Below are positions 23,117 to 31,823 of a stretch of 38,837 nucleotides of DNA, one piece after another. Made by a program: the position numbers and the translations under genes. Each line of letters begins with the position of its first letter. Within the stretch, counting starts at the first letter, position 1. Source of the DNA: Planctomycetota bacterium (lineage in GTDB: Bacteria > Planctomycetota > UBA1135 > JAKEFM01). Below the pieces are notes generated by a model that made no database searches, had not been told where the DNA came from, and worked only from the letters and a program-made list of their open reading frames with translations. The stretch lies in NCBI GenBank assembly GCA_022616055.1, contig JAKEFM010000024.1, forward strand, positions 1 to 38,837, written 5' to 3'.

Positions 23117-25678
23117 TCAGCGCCCCTCGACGAGCCTGCGGGTCCGGATCGCGCTCGCGAGCAGCTGGACCTCGCTGAGGGAGTGGAGCGAATCGAGGAA
23201 CCTCGCCTCCCCGGACCCGCTCTCGAAGGCGCGCTCCGCATCGGCGAGGGCGCGCTCCATCGCGGCCGGCCAATCGGGAGAGTCGGGGTCGACCCCGAGG
23301 AGAGGGGCGATCGCCTTCTCGTCAAACTCCCGGAGCAACAGGGTGCCCCACCCGTCTTCGCCCAGCTCGCGCAGGCGGGCGAGCCCGGCGCGACCCGCCT
23401 CGACGAGTCGAGGGAGGAGGACCTCGACGACTCCCTTGTCCCCGACCCGCACCGCCCTCCCGAGGGCTCCCGCGAGCTCCCCGATCGCCTCCGGTCCGGC
23501 CCGGTCGGACGGAGAGCCTCCCCACCGGTCCGCGATCCTCCGCATCAGCTCGAGACCGCTCGGCTTCGTGGCGGGGGTCACGCGTCCCCACAGAAGTGCG
23601 CGCGCGACGCTCGCGGCGCGGGAGCGGGGAGCGACCTCCAGGAGCCCGAGGAGGGTGTCGGTCGGGATCCCGCCAAGCCGGAGGGCCGGCACGGGGTCGG
23701 GGAGCCTCGCCCCCAGGTACTCGAGCGCCTTCGCCTCTTCGCCGTCGGGAGCCCGGACGTCGAAGCGCGTCCAGGACGACTCGAAGGGGACGTCGGCGCG
23801 ATGCGGTCCGGCGGGGATCTCGAGGCGCCCGCTCGCCTTCACCTCGTAGGTTCCGGAGGGAAGGCACAGCTCGAGGAGGGCCCGGTTCCTCTCATCGAAC
23901 GCCTCGGTCGCGAGCCCGATCCAGCCTCCGCGGTCCCCGTGGACCTCGTAGCCGCGGGAAGTCTCGATGGTGCAGGGGCCGCCGGGGTTGGGTCGCCACC
24001 TGGCTTCGACCCTCTCCTTCCCCTCGTGGCGGATCGTCCACTCGAGGCTCTTCGGATCGAAGAGACCCCGGAGTCCGGGCAACACGGGGAATCGCAGGAC
24101 GAGGATCCGGGGCTCGTCGCAGGCGAACGAGGGGGAGCCCGCGCGCAGCTCGACGCGAAGCGCGGGGATCGCCGGCGGGGGATCGGATCTGGATCGGGTG
24201 GGATGAGGGAGGTGGATCCGCTCGAATCCATCGAGCCGGTGATTGTTGTGCCGGTTGGGGTTGACTCCGGGGGGAAAGGCGCGGGCGATCGCCGCGAGGG
24301 AGCGCGGCTCGAACGCGGCGAGGAAGTAGTAGGAGTGGTAGAGGAGGCCCTCGAACCCGATCTCCGCCGAGACCTCGAATCCGGTCGACGTCTCCGTCGG
24401 AACTCCCGGGAGGCGCGTCGCGCGCAGGGGGGCGAAGGGGATCGGGACGTCCTCCACCTCCTCCACGGACGCGCCGGGATACCGCCGCTGCGCCGGATCG
24501 TCCGAGAGCGCGAGAAAGTAGACCCGGGAGATGGGCGAATCCTCCTCGGTCAGGGCGGGGTCCGCGGGGTGGACGTTCACGCGCAGACGGAAGATCCTCC
24601 TCGTCTCCTTCGCGATCGGCTCCCACTCCCGCAAGATCTCGAGGATCCGGGCCGCGGAGGAGCCCGCGCTCGCCTCGGGGGGCGCCTCCCGCGCCGGGAC
24701 CGGGGAAGAAGGGGCGGGAGGCCTGCGGATCTCCGGGATCTGGACATCGGAGAGGACTGCGACCGTCCCGCGCAGCCGATCCGCCGCAGCCGGCGGCGCC
24801 ACCTGCTCCCATGCCCTCTCGCCCGGTCGCCCTCCCGCGATCACCCGGATCTCGCAGTCCCGGACGAAGAGGCTTCCCTGGCTCGGCCTAGCCTCGACGG
24901 AGATCGTCCTCCGGACTAGCCCCTCCTCGTCCGGCGGATCGGACGGATCGAGGGGTACCGAGATCGGCTCGAAGTCCGGCTGTCGCGCGTGGATCGGGAA
25001 GTCGACGGTTCCGTGCCCCTGCCACCCCCGCGGCCCCCCGGGCCGGGGGAGCTGCCGGCTCCCGAGGAAGACGTTCGAGAGGATCCCGCCGGGAGGGCCG
25101 GTGACGTCGAGGTCCATCGATTCCGACCCCCTTTGACTCCAGTTGATGTGGAACCAGAGGCCGTCGCCCTCGGCGGACCGACGGAACGCCACGCGGAACT
25201 GGTGGACCTTCGCGAACGAGGAGCGGGTGGAATCCGGGTGAGCGTCGCAGGTCTGCCGGAGGCCGAGGAAGAAGGCGCCGGGCCGGGCGGGCCGGTACCT
25301 CGTCGCGATCGAGGCATCGGAGGCGAGCGGGATCGTGACCTCGGGCGTGGAGAAGACTCCCGCGGAGGGATCCTCCTCCGCCGGAGTCTCGCCCGACGGC
25401 GCCGGGCGTCGGACCTCCCATCGGATCCGGGCGACCTTCTCCCCGCAGCACGGCCCGCCCGCGAGCGCGCGGAGCCGGTAGGGCTCCTCCCCCGCCGGAG
25501 AGTCCTCGGGAAGGACCGCGTAGGACCAGACGGGGCTCCCCGGAGTCGGCGCGAGGAGCGCCGGGTCCCCCGCCCCGGCCTTCCCCTCGGCGAACGCCGC
25601 GGCGAGGAGGAGGAGGGTCGATCCGGCGGCCGCGCGACGGGCCGGAGAGGGAGGACGAAGGCCGCGCATGCTCGGCAT
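23117..25678 (-). CDS. Large exported protein of unknown function
   Basis: An 853-residue protein I do not recognise. It begins MPSMRGLRPPSPARRAAAGS and a short hydrophobic run ending AAAFA, a likely Sec signal. The body alternates beta-rich segments with several cysteines (PCCGEK, QTCDAH, RDCEIR, FACDEP, GPCTIE, LELCLPSG), consistent with disulfide-stabilised exported domains. A central part (about residues 400-490) resembles an Ig-like or fibronectin-like fold; the C-terminus (about 680-853) is helical, with repeats suggestive of HEAT-like packing. An alternative ATG lies three codons downstream. It diverges from priA across a 161-base gap and converges with the MazG-like gene. No catalytic motif was found. 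Confidence 0.75.
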   Translation of the reverse strand: MPSMRGLRPPSPARRAAAGSTLLLLAAAFAEGKAGAGDPALLAPTPGSPVWSYAVLPEDSPAGEEPYRLRALAGGPCCGEKVARIRWEVRRPAPSGETPAEEDPSAGVFSTPEVTIPLASDASIATRYRPARPGAFFLGLRQTCDAHPDSTRSSFAKVHQFRVAFRRSAEGDGLWFHINWSQRGSESMDLDVTGPPGGILSNVFLGSRQLPRPGGPRGWQGHGTVDFPIHARQPDFEPISVPLDPSDPPDEEGLVRRTISVEARPSQGSLFVRDCEIRVIAGGRPGERAWEQVAPPAAADRLRGTVAVLSDVQIPEIRRPPAPSSPVPAREAPPEASAGSSAARILEILREWEPIAKETRRIFRLRVNVHPADPALTEEDSPISRVYFLALSDDPAQRRYPGASVEEVEDVPIPFAPLRATRLPGVPTETSTGFEVSAEIGFEGLLYHSYYFLAAFEPRSLAAIARAFPPGVNPNRHNNHRLDGFERIHLPHPTRSRSDPPPAIPALRVELRAGSPSFACDEPRILVLRFPVLPGLRGLFDPKSLEWTIRHEGKERVEARWRPNPGGPCTIETSRGYEVHGDRGGWIGLATEAFDERNRALLELCLPSGTYEVKASGRLEIPAGPHRADVPFESSWTRFDVRAPDGEEAKALEYLGARLPDPVPALRLGGIPTDTLLGLLEVAPRSRAASVARALLWGRVTPATKPSGLELMRRIADRWGGSPSDRAGPEAIGELAGALGRAVRVGDKGVVEVLLPRLVEAGRAGLARLRELGEDGWGTLLLREFDEKAIAPLLGVDPDSPDWPAAMERALADAERAFESGSGEARFLDSLHSLSEVQLLASAIRTRRLVEGR

Positions 25679-25839
25679 TCCGGTCCCAGGATAGGCGTGG
25701 GGAGGGCGGAGGTCTCACCCCGCGCCCGTATCGACGCGGGATCCGGCGACCGGTTCGCCCCGACCGCTCCTCTTCTCGCTCCCGCGATCCGCGATATACC
25801 CCTCCCACCCCCGCGCCTCCAGCTCCGGGAGGGAACTCC

Positions 25840-28131
25840 GTGGTCTCCGAGAGAGCGTACGCCGCCGTCGCGCTGAACCGGCCCATCCGGACGGAGTTCA
25901 CCTACGCGGTGCCGCAGCCGCTCCGGTCCTCGATCGCTCCCGGCGCGCGCGTCGTCGTCCCCTTCGCGACGAGGCGGGAGGTGGGGGTCTGCGTGCGGGT
26001 CCTGGGCGAGCCCGGGATGGATCCGCGGAGGATCCGGCCGCTCGAGCGCCTCCTCGACGAGGAGCCGATCCTCCCCGGCGACCTCCTCGAGCTCGCGCTC
26101 TGGATCGCGGATGAGACGGTCTGTTCGTGGGGCCAGGCGATCGCGGCGCTCCTCCCCGCCTCGCTGAAGCGGGAGGTCGCCCGCCGGAGCATCGTCCAGA
26201 TCGAGGCGACCCCCGGCGCGGAGGGCGCCCTCGCCTCCCTCGAGACCGACTGGCCGAAGCAGTTCCGGGTCCTGCGCACGCTCCTCGAGGCCGGAGGACC
26301 GGTCGAGAGGGTCGAGCTCCTCGGTCGGACGAAGCTCTCCTGGTCGCCGGTCCTCCGGCTGCGGAAGAAGGGGTGGGTCCGCATCCGCCGCGTTCCCGTC
26401 ACCTCGGATCCCCTCCTCGAGGGGGAGATCGAGCGAGGGCCGCCTCCTCGCCTCACCCCGGAGCAGGAGGCCGCCCGCGACGCGGTTACCGCCATCGTGC
26501 GCGAGCGCAAGTTCGGGGGGTTCCTCCTCTTCGGCATCACGGGGAGCGGGAAGACGGAGGTCTACCTCCGGGCGCTCGAGGCGACGCTCGCCGCGCGCCG
26601 CTCGGCCATCGTCCTGGTGCCCGAGATCTCCCTCACGCCGCAGACGGTCGCGCGGTTCCGGGGGCGCTTCGGGGAGGTCGCGGTCCTCCACAGCCGCCTG
26701 ACGGACGCGCAACGGTTCGACCAGTGGCGGGCGATCCGGGAGGGGAAGGCCCGCGTGGTCGTCGGCGCCCGCTCGGCCGTGTTCGCCCCCGTCCGGGACC
26801 TCGGCCTCGTCGTCGTCGACGAGGAGCACGAGCCCTCCTTCAAGCAGCAGCAGGTGCCCCGCTACCACGCCCGCGACGTCGCCCGGCGCCGCGCCGAGAT
26901 CGCCGAGGCGGCCCTCCTCCTCGGGAGCGCGACGCCGAGCCTCGAGGCGTGGCGGGACGCGCAGGAGGGACGGTCCCGGCTGCTGCGCCTGCCCCATCGC
27001 GTCGGCGGAGGCTCCCTCCCGGAGATCCGCGTCGTCGACCTGCGCCGGGAGACCGGGCCCGGGAGGGCCCCGACGCTCCTCTCCCGCCCCCTCCTCTCGG
27101 CGGTGCGCGACGCCGTCCGGAGGCGGGAGCAGGCGATCCTCTTCCTGAACCGGCGTGGATTCGCCCCCGTCCTCTACTGCCCGACTTGCGCGGCGACCGT
27201 GCGCTGCGACCGGTGCGACGCCTCCCTCACCTACCACCGCCGCCACCGGCGGGCCGTCTGCCACCTCTGCGGGGAGGAGGAGGTCCCGCCGACCAAGTGT
27301 CCCGACTGCACGGCGGGGGGCCTCCTGTTCCTCGGGGCGGGCTCGGAGCGCGTCGAGGACCTCGTGCGGAGGGAGATCCCCGGCATCCGGGTCGCGCGGA
27401 TGGACTCGGACACGATGGTGGCGCGCGGCGCCCACGAGGGGGTCCTCGGCCCCTTCCGCCGGGGGGAGATCGACGCCCTCGTCGGGACCCAGATGATCGC
27501 GAAGGGGCTCGACTTCCCGAACGTGACCGTGGTGGGCGTCGTCTCCGCGGACACGGCCCTCCACCTCCCTGACTTCCGGTCCACGGAGCGCACCTTCCAG
27601 CTGATCTCCCAGGTCGCGGGGCGGGCCGGGAGGGGACCGAAGGGAGGGGTGGTCTTCGTCCAGACCCACCAGCCCGAGCAGGACGCGATCGGGTTCGCGG
27701 TCCGGCACGATTACGAGGCGTTCGCGAGGGAGGAGATCGAGGGCCGCCGGAGCGCGGGCTTCCCTCCCTTCGCCCGCGCCGTGCGCATCCTCGTCGAGGG
27801 AAAGGACGAGGATCGCGCCCGGGCGACGGCGGTCCGGATCCGGGACCGCCTGCTCGGCTCATCTCCGGCGCCCGAGCCAGGGAAGTCCCCGGCCCTCCCG
27901 TTCGAGGTGGAAGAGCGTCCGTTGGGAGGACTTGCACCGGGCGTCCAGATCCTCGGCCCCGCGCCCGCGCCGATCGCGCGGATCCGCGGAAGGGCCCGGT
28001 GGCATCTCCTCGCGAAGGTCGCCCCACCGTCGACCCTGGCCGCGATCCGCGCGGTCCTTCACGACGTCGCGGAGGGCTCCTGGCCGGGGTGCGAGGTGAC
28101 GGTCGACGTCGATCCGGTCTCGGTGCTCTAG
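25840..28131 (+). CDS. priA: Primosomal replication restart helicase PriA
   Basis: A 3'-5' helicase that reloads the replisome at stalled forks. The 763-residue protein shows a DNA-binding N-terminus, Walker A GITGSGKT (232-239), the D327-E-E-H330 box, SATPS, the zinc module with C447, C450, C456, C459, C474, C477, C487 and C490, and motif VI QVAGRAGR. All expected parts are present. The GTG start at 25840 is preceded by GGGAGGG with six-base spacing. In many bacteria priA follows coaBC directly; here it is about 11 kb from coaB. The gene converges with a gamma-glutamylcyclotransferase-like gene, leaving only four bases between the stops. Confidence 0.98.
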   Translation: MVSERAYAAVALNRPIRTEFTYAVPQPLRSSIAPGARVVVPFATRREVGVCVRVLGEPGMDPRRIRPLERLLDEEPILPGDLLELALWIADETVCSWGQAIAALLPASLKREVARRSIVQIEATPGAEGALASLETDWPKQFRVLRTLLEAGGPVERVELLGRTKLSWSPVLRLRKKGWVRIRRVPVTSDPLLEGEIERGPPPRLTPEQEAARDAVTAIVRERKFGGFLLFGITGSGKTEVYLRALEATLAARRSAIVLVPEISLTPQTVARFRGRFGEVAVLHSRLTDAQRFDQWRAIREGKARVVVGARSAVFAPVRDLGLVVVDEEHEPSFKQQQVPRYHARDVARRRAEIAEAALLLGSATPSLEAWRDAQEGRSRLLRLPHRVGGGSLPEIRVVDLRRETGPGRAPTLLSRPLLSAVRDAVRRREQAILFLNRRGFAPVLYCPTCAATVRCDRCDASLTYHRRHRRAVCHLCGEEEVPPTKCPDCTAGGLLFLGAGSERVEDLVRREIPGIRVARMDSDTMVARGAHEGVLGPFRRGEIDALVGTQMIAKGLDFPNVTVVGVVSADTALHLPDFRSTERTFQLISQVAGRAGRGPKGGVVFVQTHQPEQDAIGFAVRHDYEAFAREEIEGRRSAGFPPFARAVRILVEGKDEDRARATAVRIRDRLLGSSPAPEPGKSPALPFEVEERPLGGLAPGVQILGPAPAPIARIRGRARWHLLAKVAPPSTLAAIRAVLHDVAEGSWPGCEVTVDVDPVSVL

Positions 28132-28135
28132 AGGC

Positions 28136-28540
28136 TCAGACGCGGGCCCGCCACTCGCCGCTGGCGAGCTCCCGGGCCTGCTTGACGGGCTTGTTGTAGA
28201 AGTAGGCCCACGCGTCGAGCGTCTTCCCGCCGTCGAGCGTGACCGTGACGACCCGCCGCGCGAAGAGCGACTTCGAGACGCGGGCATGGTCGTAACCTTC
28301 CACGCGGTCGAGCTTCGCGAGCCCGGCGGTCGAGTCGGGGAGGACGTAGACCTCCCCCCGGATCCGACTCTTGCGATCGGTCGCCTTCACGGCCGCCGGG
28401 TACCGTCCGAGGTCGAACAGCCGGCCTGCGATCGTCCCGTCGGCGATCGGCCGCCCGCCCGCCTGCAGGAGCAGGACGTGCTTCGCCCCACCCCGGCGAA
28501 GGGATCCGTAGACGAAAACGAAGGGGTTAGGGTGAGCCAA
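28136..28540 (-). CDS. Gamma-glutamylcyclotransferase-like (AIG2/GGACT family) protein
   Basis: The family cyclises gamma-glutamyl amines to 5-oxoproline. The protein has the family hallmark VFVYGSLRRGG (Y11-G-S-L) near its start, the DLGRYPAAV strand, RGEVYVL, and the general acid/base glutamate E81 in DRVEGYD. With the TTG at 28540 it has 134 residues. The frame is open from a TTG at 28570, but a promoter-like pair places the transcript start near 28563, and the upstream codons are unusually A/T-rich at third positions. GGTGG lies six bases before the 28540 TTG. Substrate specificity cannot be read from sequence. Confidence 0.85.
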   Translation of the reverse strand: MAHPNPFVFVYGSLRRGGAKHVLLLQAGGRPIADGTIAGRLFDLGRYPAAVKATDRKSRIRGEVYVLPDSTAGLAKLDRVEGYDHARVSKSLFARRVVTVTLDGGKTLDAWAYFYNKPVKQARELASGEWRARV

Positions 28541-28569
28541 AACCTTCCACCGACGCAACGAGTAGAACA

Positions 28570-28599
28570 ATCGTAGGCCACGTTTGGCCCGGTTGCGAA
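28570..28599 (-). promoter_or_regulatory. Candidate promoter for the gamma-glutamylcyclotransferase-like gene
   Basis: On the minus strand TTCGCA (28599-28594) and TACGAT (28575-28570) match four of six consensus bases each, with an 18-base spacer. They lie in the only noticeably AT-richer stretch nearby (about 28500-28720), which otherwise holds no gene. Confidence 0.4.
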
Positions 28600-28718
28600 C
28601 CGCCTCTGCCGGATTCGGAGAGAACCCCCGCCGGATCCGTTGGCCACCGCATCGACCGACCCACGGGATCGATTACATAAGCGGCCAAGAGATAGGCGTT
28701 TGCAGGAGAGCCTCTGGG

Positions 28719-29591
28719 TCAGAACCCCGCAGCATCGGAGGCGAGGAAGGCCCGGACCGCGAGTCCCAGAGATGTGCCCCCGAGAATCCCCGGTCCGAGG
28801 ATGTGGATGAGAGTCCGCTGCCACATCGACAGGCTCCGCCCCCGTTCGAGGCCCTCCGTGCAGGCCGTGGCAATGGGGCAAAGAGCTATCAAGAGAGCAC
28901 TTGCGACCGAGACCCTGGCGTAGAAATGGCCTGTGATCAGGACGGAGGCGAGGAGAATCGAGGAGAAGCGCGCCATGGCGGGTGAAGCCGGTGCGCCGCC
29001 GCGGGTCAGGGAAATCACGAATCCGGCCCCGAGTCCCGAGGCGACCGCGCCGGCGAGCTGGGCGTGGAGCGCCGTCCCGGAAAGCCCGAGCACTCCCGCC
29101 GCGGATCCCAGCGGGATCAGGAGGACGACGTAGGACAGAGGTCCCGGGAGCCGGGCGGCGGTCCCGGCCGCCCCGCCGACCGCCAGCAGGGAGGACCCGA
29201 GCGCGCCTACGACGAGGAGGGACTCGCCCGCGCTCCAGCGCTGGACGATCCTCGAGCGGAGGAGGAGGACCGGAACGCCGAAGGCGAGGACGGCCGTCGC
29301 GATCCAGCGAAGGGGGGCCCGGATCCCGCGGGCCGTCGCGAGCGGCGAGAGGAGGGCCGCCGCGATGGCGATGTAGAAGAGGCCGTGCGTCGATTCGCGG
29401 GGCGGGAAGGCGGGCCACCCGACGAGCGCGACCTGGGTGGAGGCATACCCCGCCGCGAGGGGGATCGCGCCGAGCCAGTTCCTGGCCCCCCTCCCGCCCT
29501 CGCGTCCGGGAAGGCGATCGATCAGGATCAGCAGGACTCCCGCGACGAGGGCCGGGACGAGCACCCCTCGCAGGAGCGCGTCGAGGATCAC
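28719..29591 (-). CDS. Polytopic membrane protein of unknown function
   Basis: A 290-residue protein with about eight hydrophobic helices and few charged residues, starting MILDALLRGVLVPALVAGVL. I do not recognise the family. Loops contain short charged patches such as DRLPGREGGRGARN and RSRIVQRWSAGES. It lies between the YceI and gamma-glutamylcyclotransferase-like genes on the same strand. Its 3' end lies next to the AT-richer patch, and the last third has slightly more A/T at third positions than its neighbours. No Walker, catalytic or transporter signature is visible. Confidence 0.78.
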   Translation of the reverse strand: MILDALLRGVLVPALVAGVLLILIDRLPGREGGRGARNWLGAIPLAAGYASTQVALVGWPAFPPRESTHGLFYIAIAAALLSPLATARGIRAPLRWIATAVLAFGVPVLLLRSRIVQRWSAGESLLVVGALGSSLLAVGGAAGTAARLPGPLSYVVLLIPLGSAAGVLGLSGTALHAQLAGAVASGLGAGFVISLTRGGAPASPAMARFSSILLASVLITGHFYARVSVASALLIALCPIATACTEGLERGRSLSMWQRTLIHILGPGILGGTSLGLAVRAFLASDAAGF

Positions 29592-29610
29592 TTCGGCTCG
29601 CGGGGGGACG

Positions 29611-29636
29611 CCGGCGTCCGGCGGAGCGGACGCCGG
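29611..29636 (-). terminator. Hairpin after the yceI-like gene
   Basis: CCGGCGTCCG (29611-29620) and CGGACGCCGG (29627-29636) form a perfect 10-bp stem with a six-base loop, six bases past the YceI stop on the minus strand. No T-run follows. It probably ends or attenuates the YceI transcript before the membrane-protein gene. Confidence 0.58.
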
Positions 29637-29642
29637 ATGGGG

Positions 29643-30233
29643 TCACTGGATCTCCCCCTCGAGGGAGATGGTGACCTGCACCTCGTCGCCGAGCGGCCCG
29701 ACCATGTAGTTCATGCCGAAGTCCGTCCTCTTGATCGTGAAGACGGTCTCGAAGCCGGCGACCTCGCCGCGCTGCCCCTTGCCGGTCCCGGTGTGGGCGA
29801 CTTTCGCCGTGAGCGGCTTCGTCACGCCGTGGATCGTCAAGTCCCCCGCGACCTCGAGCTCCTCCTTCGCGCTGCCCTTCTTCACCCCCTTGCTCTTGAA
29901 GGAGAGGACGGGGAACTCCGCCGCGTTGAAGAAGTCGGGGCTCTTCAGGTGATCGTCGCGCTTGCCGTTGCCCGTCGAGACGCTGTCGGCCTTGATCGTG
30001 ACCTCGACGGAGGAGCCGGCGGGGTTCGCCTCGTCGTGGACGATCGTCCCCGAGATGTCGTGGAAGCCGCCGTGGAAGTAGCTCGCGTTGTTGTGCTTGA
30101 TCCGGAAGAGGGCGCTCGAGTGGACGGAGTCGATCTTGTAGGTCTTGGCGGCGGGAGAAGGGGCCGGGACGGCGGAGGGGGCGAGGAGCGGGAGGAGGAG
30201 CGCCGCGGGGGCGGTCCAGGCGAGGCGGGACAT
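29643..30233 (-). CDS. YceI-family exported lipid-binding protein
   Basis: A 196-residue protein with a signal peptide (MSRLAWTAPAALLLPLLAP, cleavage near SAVPA). The mature part is the lipocalin-like YceI barrel: YKIDSVHSSALFRIKH, then HGGFHDISGTIVHDEAN, FPVLSFKSKGVKK, LTIHGVTKPLTAKV and FTIKRTDFGMNYM. YceI proteins bind polyisoprenoids or amphiphiles in the periplasm and are often induced by alkaline pH or osmotic stress. It diverges from the antiporter gene, with a promoter-operator-like region between them, which fits a shared ion or pH response. Confidence 0.95.
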   Translation of the reverse strand: MSRLAWTAPAALLLPLLAPSAVPAPSPAAKTYKIDSVHSSALFRIKHNNASYFHGGFHDISGTIVHDEANPAGSSVEVTIKADSVSTGNGKRDDHLKSPDFFNAAEFPVLSFKSKGVKKGSAKEELEVAGDLTIHGVTKPLTAKVAHTGTGKGQRGEVAGFETVFTIKRTDFGMNYMVGPLGDEVQVTISLEGEIQ

Positions 30234-30320
30234 CGGGGTTCCTTTCTCGGTCGGGCCGGTGGTCCGGGGACGGGATAGTACGCGGCCGGGCCCGCCGCGT
30301 TCCCGCGCCTCCGGTTTGCC

Positions 30321-30349
30321 TTGACACGTCTCGGAGGTTCTCCGAGATT
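30321..30349 (+). promoter_or_regulatory. Promoter with an inverted repeat between -35 and -10, upstream of the antiporter
   Basis: A perfect TTGACA (30321-30326) is followed after 17 bases by GAGATT (30344-30349, three of six). Between and over the -10 lies TCTCGGAG-GTT-CTCCGAGA (30329-30347), a perfect 8-bp inverted repeat with a 3-base centre. A dimeric repressor or a MerR-type activator binding there would control the plus-strand antiporter gene and perhaps the divergent YceI gene. Confidence 0.62.
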
Positions 30350-30436
30350 GCCGCCCCCCTTGGGCCCGGAATCTCCCCGGGCCCGCCGGCGCGCGCTCCC
30401 GCGAACCGCCGAAATCCCTCGACGCACCGACGTCCC

Positions 30437-31804
30437 ATGACCCCCAGGCGCCCGCCGGCCCGGCTCGTCCTCGGCGCGCTCGCGGTCTGTCTCCTTGCGC
30501 CCCGGGCCGCCGCGGCGGGGGCGACGGCCGCGGAGGCGGGGTCCGTCCCCCTCTGGCTCGTCGGGCCCTTCGTCGGCCTCCTGGCGGCGATCGCCCTTCT
30601 CCCCCTCCTCGTCCCGAGGTGGTGGGGCAAGAAGTACCCGCTCGTCTCCCTCGCCTTCGGCGCCTTCGTCGTCGCCTGGTACCTCCTCGTCCGCGGAGAA
30701 GCGGATCCCCTCGCGCACCGCGGCCTCGAGTACGTCTCCTTCATCTCCCTCATCGGCTCCCTCTACGTCGCGAGCGGGGGGATCCTGATCCGCGTGACCC
30801 GACGGGGGACGCCGGTCGTCAACACGATCCTCCTCCTCCTCGGCGCGTTCCTGGCGAACGTCTTCGGGACGACCGGGGCCTCGGCCCTCCTGATCCGACC
30901 CTTCCTCCGCATCAACCGGGGGCACGTCCGCCCCTATCACGTCGTCTTCTTCATCTTCCTCGTCAGCAACTGCGGCGGGGCCCTCACCCCGATCGGGGAC
31001 CCGCCCCTCTTCATGGGGTTCATCAAGGGGATCGACTTCTGGTGGGTCGCGGAGCACGCCTACGGGGTCTGGGCGACGGTCGTCCTCGGGCTGCTGGCGA
31101 CCTTCTTCTCGATCGACGCCTACCACGCCTGGAAGCGGCCCGGTCCGGAGCCTCCGGTCGGCCGCACCGGGATCGAGTTCATCGGGATCGGGAACTTCTT
31201 CTGGATCTTCGTGATCCTCGGCGCCGTGTTCCTGATCGTTCCGCTCGGCTTCGGGATCCCGGAGCTGATCATGGTGATCGCCGCGGCGGTCGCGCACCGG
31301 ACCTCGGCCCCCTCGGTCCTCGAGGAGAACGAGTTCGACTTCCACCCGATCCGGGAGGTCGCGATCCTCTTCGCCGGGATCTTCGCGACGATGGTCCCCG
31401 CGCTCCAGTACCTCGAGGCGCACGCGCGGGACTTCGGGCTCGATTCGCCGGCGTCCTACTACTTCAAGACGGGCGTCCTCTCCGCGTTCCTCGACAACAC
31501 CCCGACCTACCTCTCCTTCCTCACCGTGGCCGCCGGCCAGCAGGGGCTCTCCCTCGACCGCGCCGCGGACGTCGCGGCCTTCGTCGCCGCGCGGCCCCGG
31601 ATCCTCCTCGCGATCTCGATGGGGGCGGTCTTCTTCGGGGCCGCCACCTACATCGGGAACGGTCCGAACTTCATGGTGAAGTCGATGGCGGAGCGCGCGG
31701 GGGTCGCCTGCCCCTCCTTCCTCGGCTACATGGCGAAGTACGCCGTCCCCTTCCTCCTCCCGTGGCTCGCGCTCGCCTGGGCCCTCTTCTTCCGCGGCGC
31801 CTGA
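30437..31804 (+). CDS. CitMHS/NhaD-type sodium:proton antiporter-like permease
   Basis: A 455-residue membrane protein of the ion-transporter superfamily (ArsB/NhaD/CitMHS-type). Conserved inverted-repeat motifs are visible: VFGTTGASALLIRPF, SNCGGALTPIGDPPLFMG, LDNTPTYL and GAATYIGNGPNFM. About 12 membrane helices are predicted, and a short signal-like N-terminus (ARLVLGALAVCLLAP) precedes them. Members with the S-N-C-G-G-x-L-T-P-I-G-D-P-P motif are usually annotated as Na+:H+ antiporters. The ATG at 30437 follows the operator-bearing promoter. Together with the next gene it forms an ion-homeostasis pair. Direction and ions are inferred from family. Confidence 0.87.
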   Translation: MTPRRPPARLVLGALAVCLLAPRAAAAGATAAEAGSVPLWLVGPFVGLLAAIALLPLLVPRWWGKKYPLVSLAFGAFVVAWYLLVRGEADPLAHRGLEYVSFISLIGSLYVASGGILIRVTRRGTPVVNTILLLLGAFLANVFGTTGASALLIRPFLRINRGHVRPYHVVFFIFLVSNCGGALTPIGDPPLFMGFIKGIDFWWVAEHAYGVWATVVLGLLATFFSIDAYHAWKRPGPEPPVGRTGIEFIGIGNFFWIFVILGAVFLIVPLGFGIPELIMVIAAAVAHRTSAPSVLEENEFDFHPIREVAILFAGIFATMVPALQYLEAHARDFGLDSPASYYFKTGVLSAFLDNTPTYLSFLTVAAGQQGLSLDRAADVAAFVAARPRILLAISMGAVFFGAATYIGNGPNFMVKSMAERAGVACPSFLGYMAKYAVPFLLPWLALAWALFFRGA

Positions 31805-31823
31805 CGGCCCCCGCGATCCCGGC

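Noticed and set aside
25795-25800. TATACC as -10 box for priA
   Set aside because: The -35 region (CTTCTC/TTCTCG) is poor; the match is likely chance.
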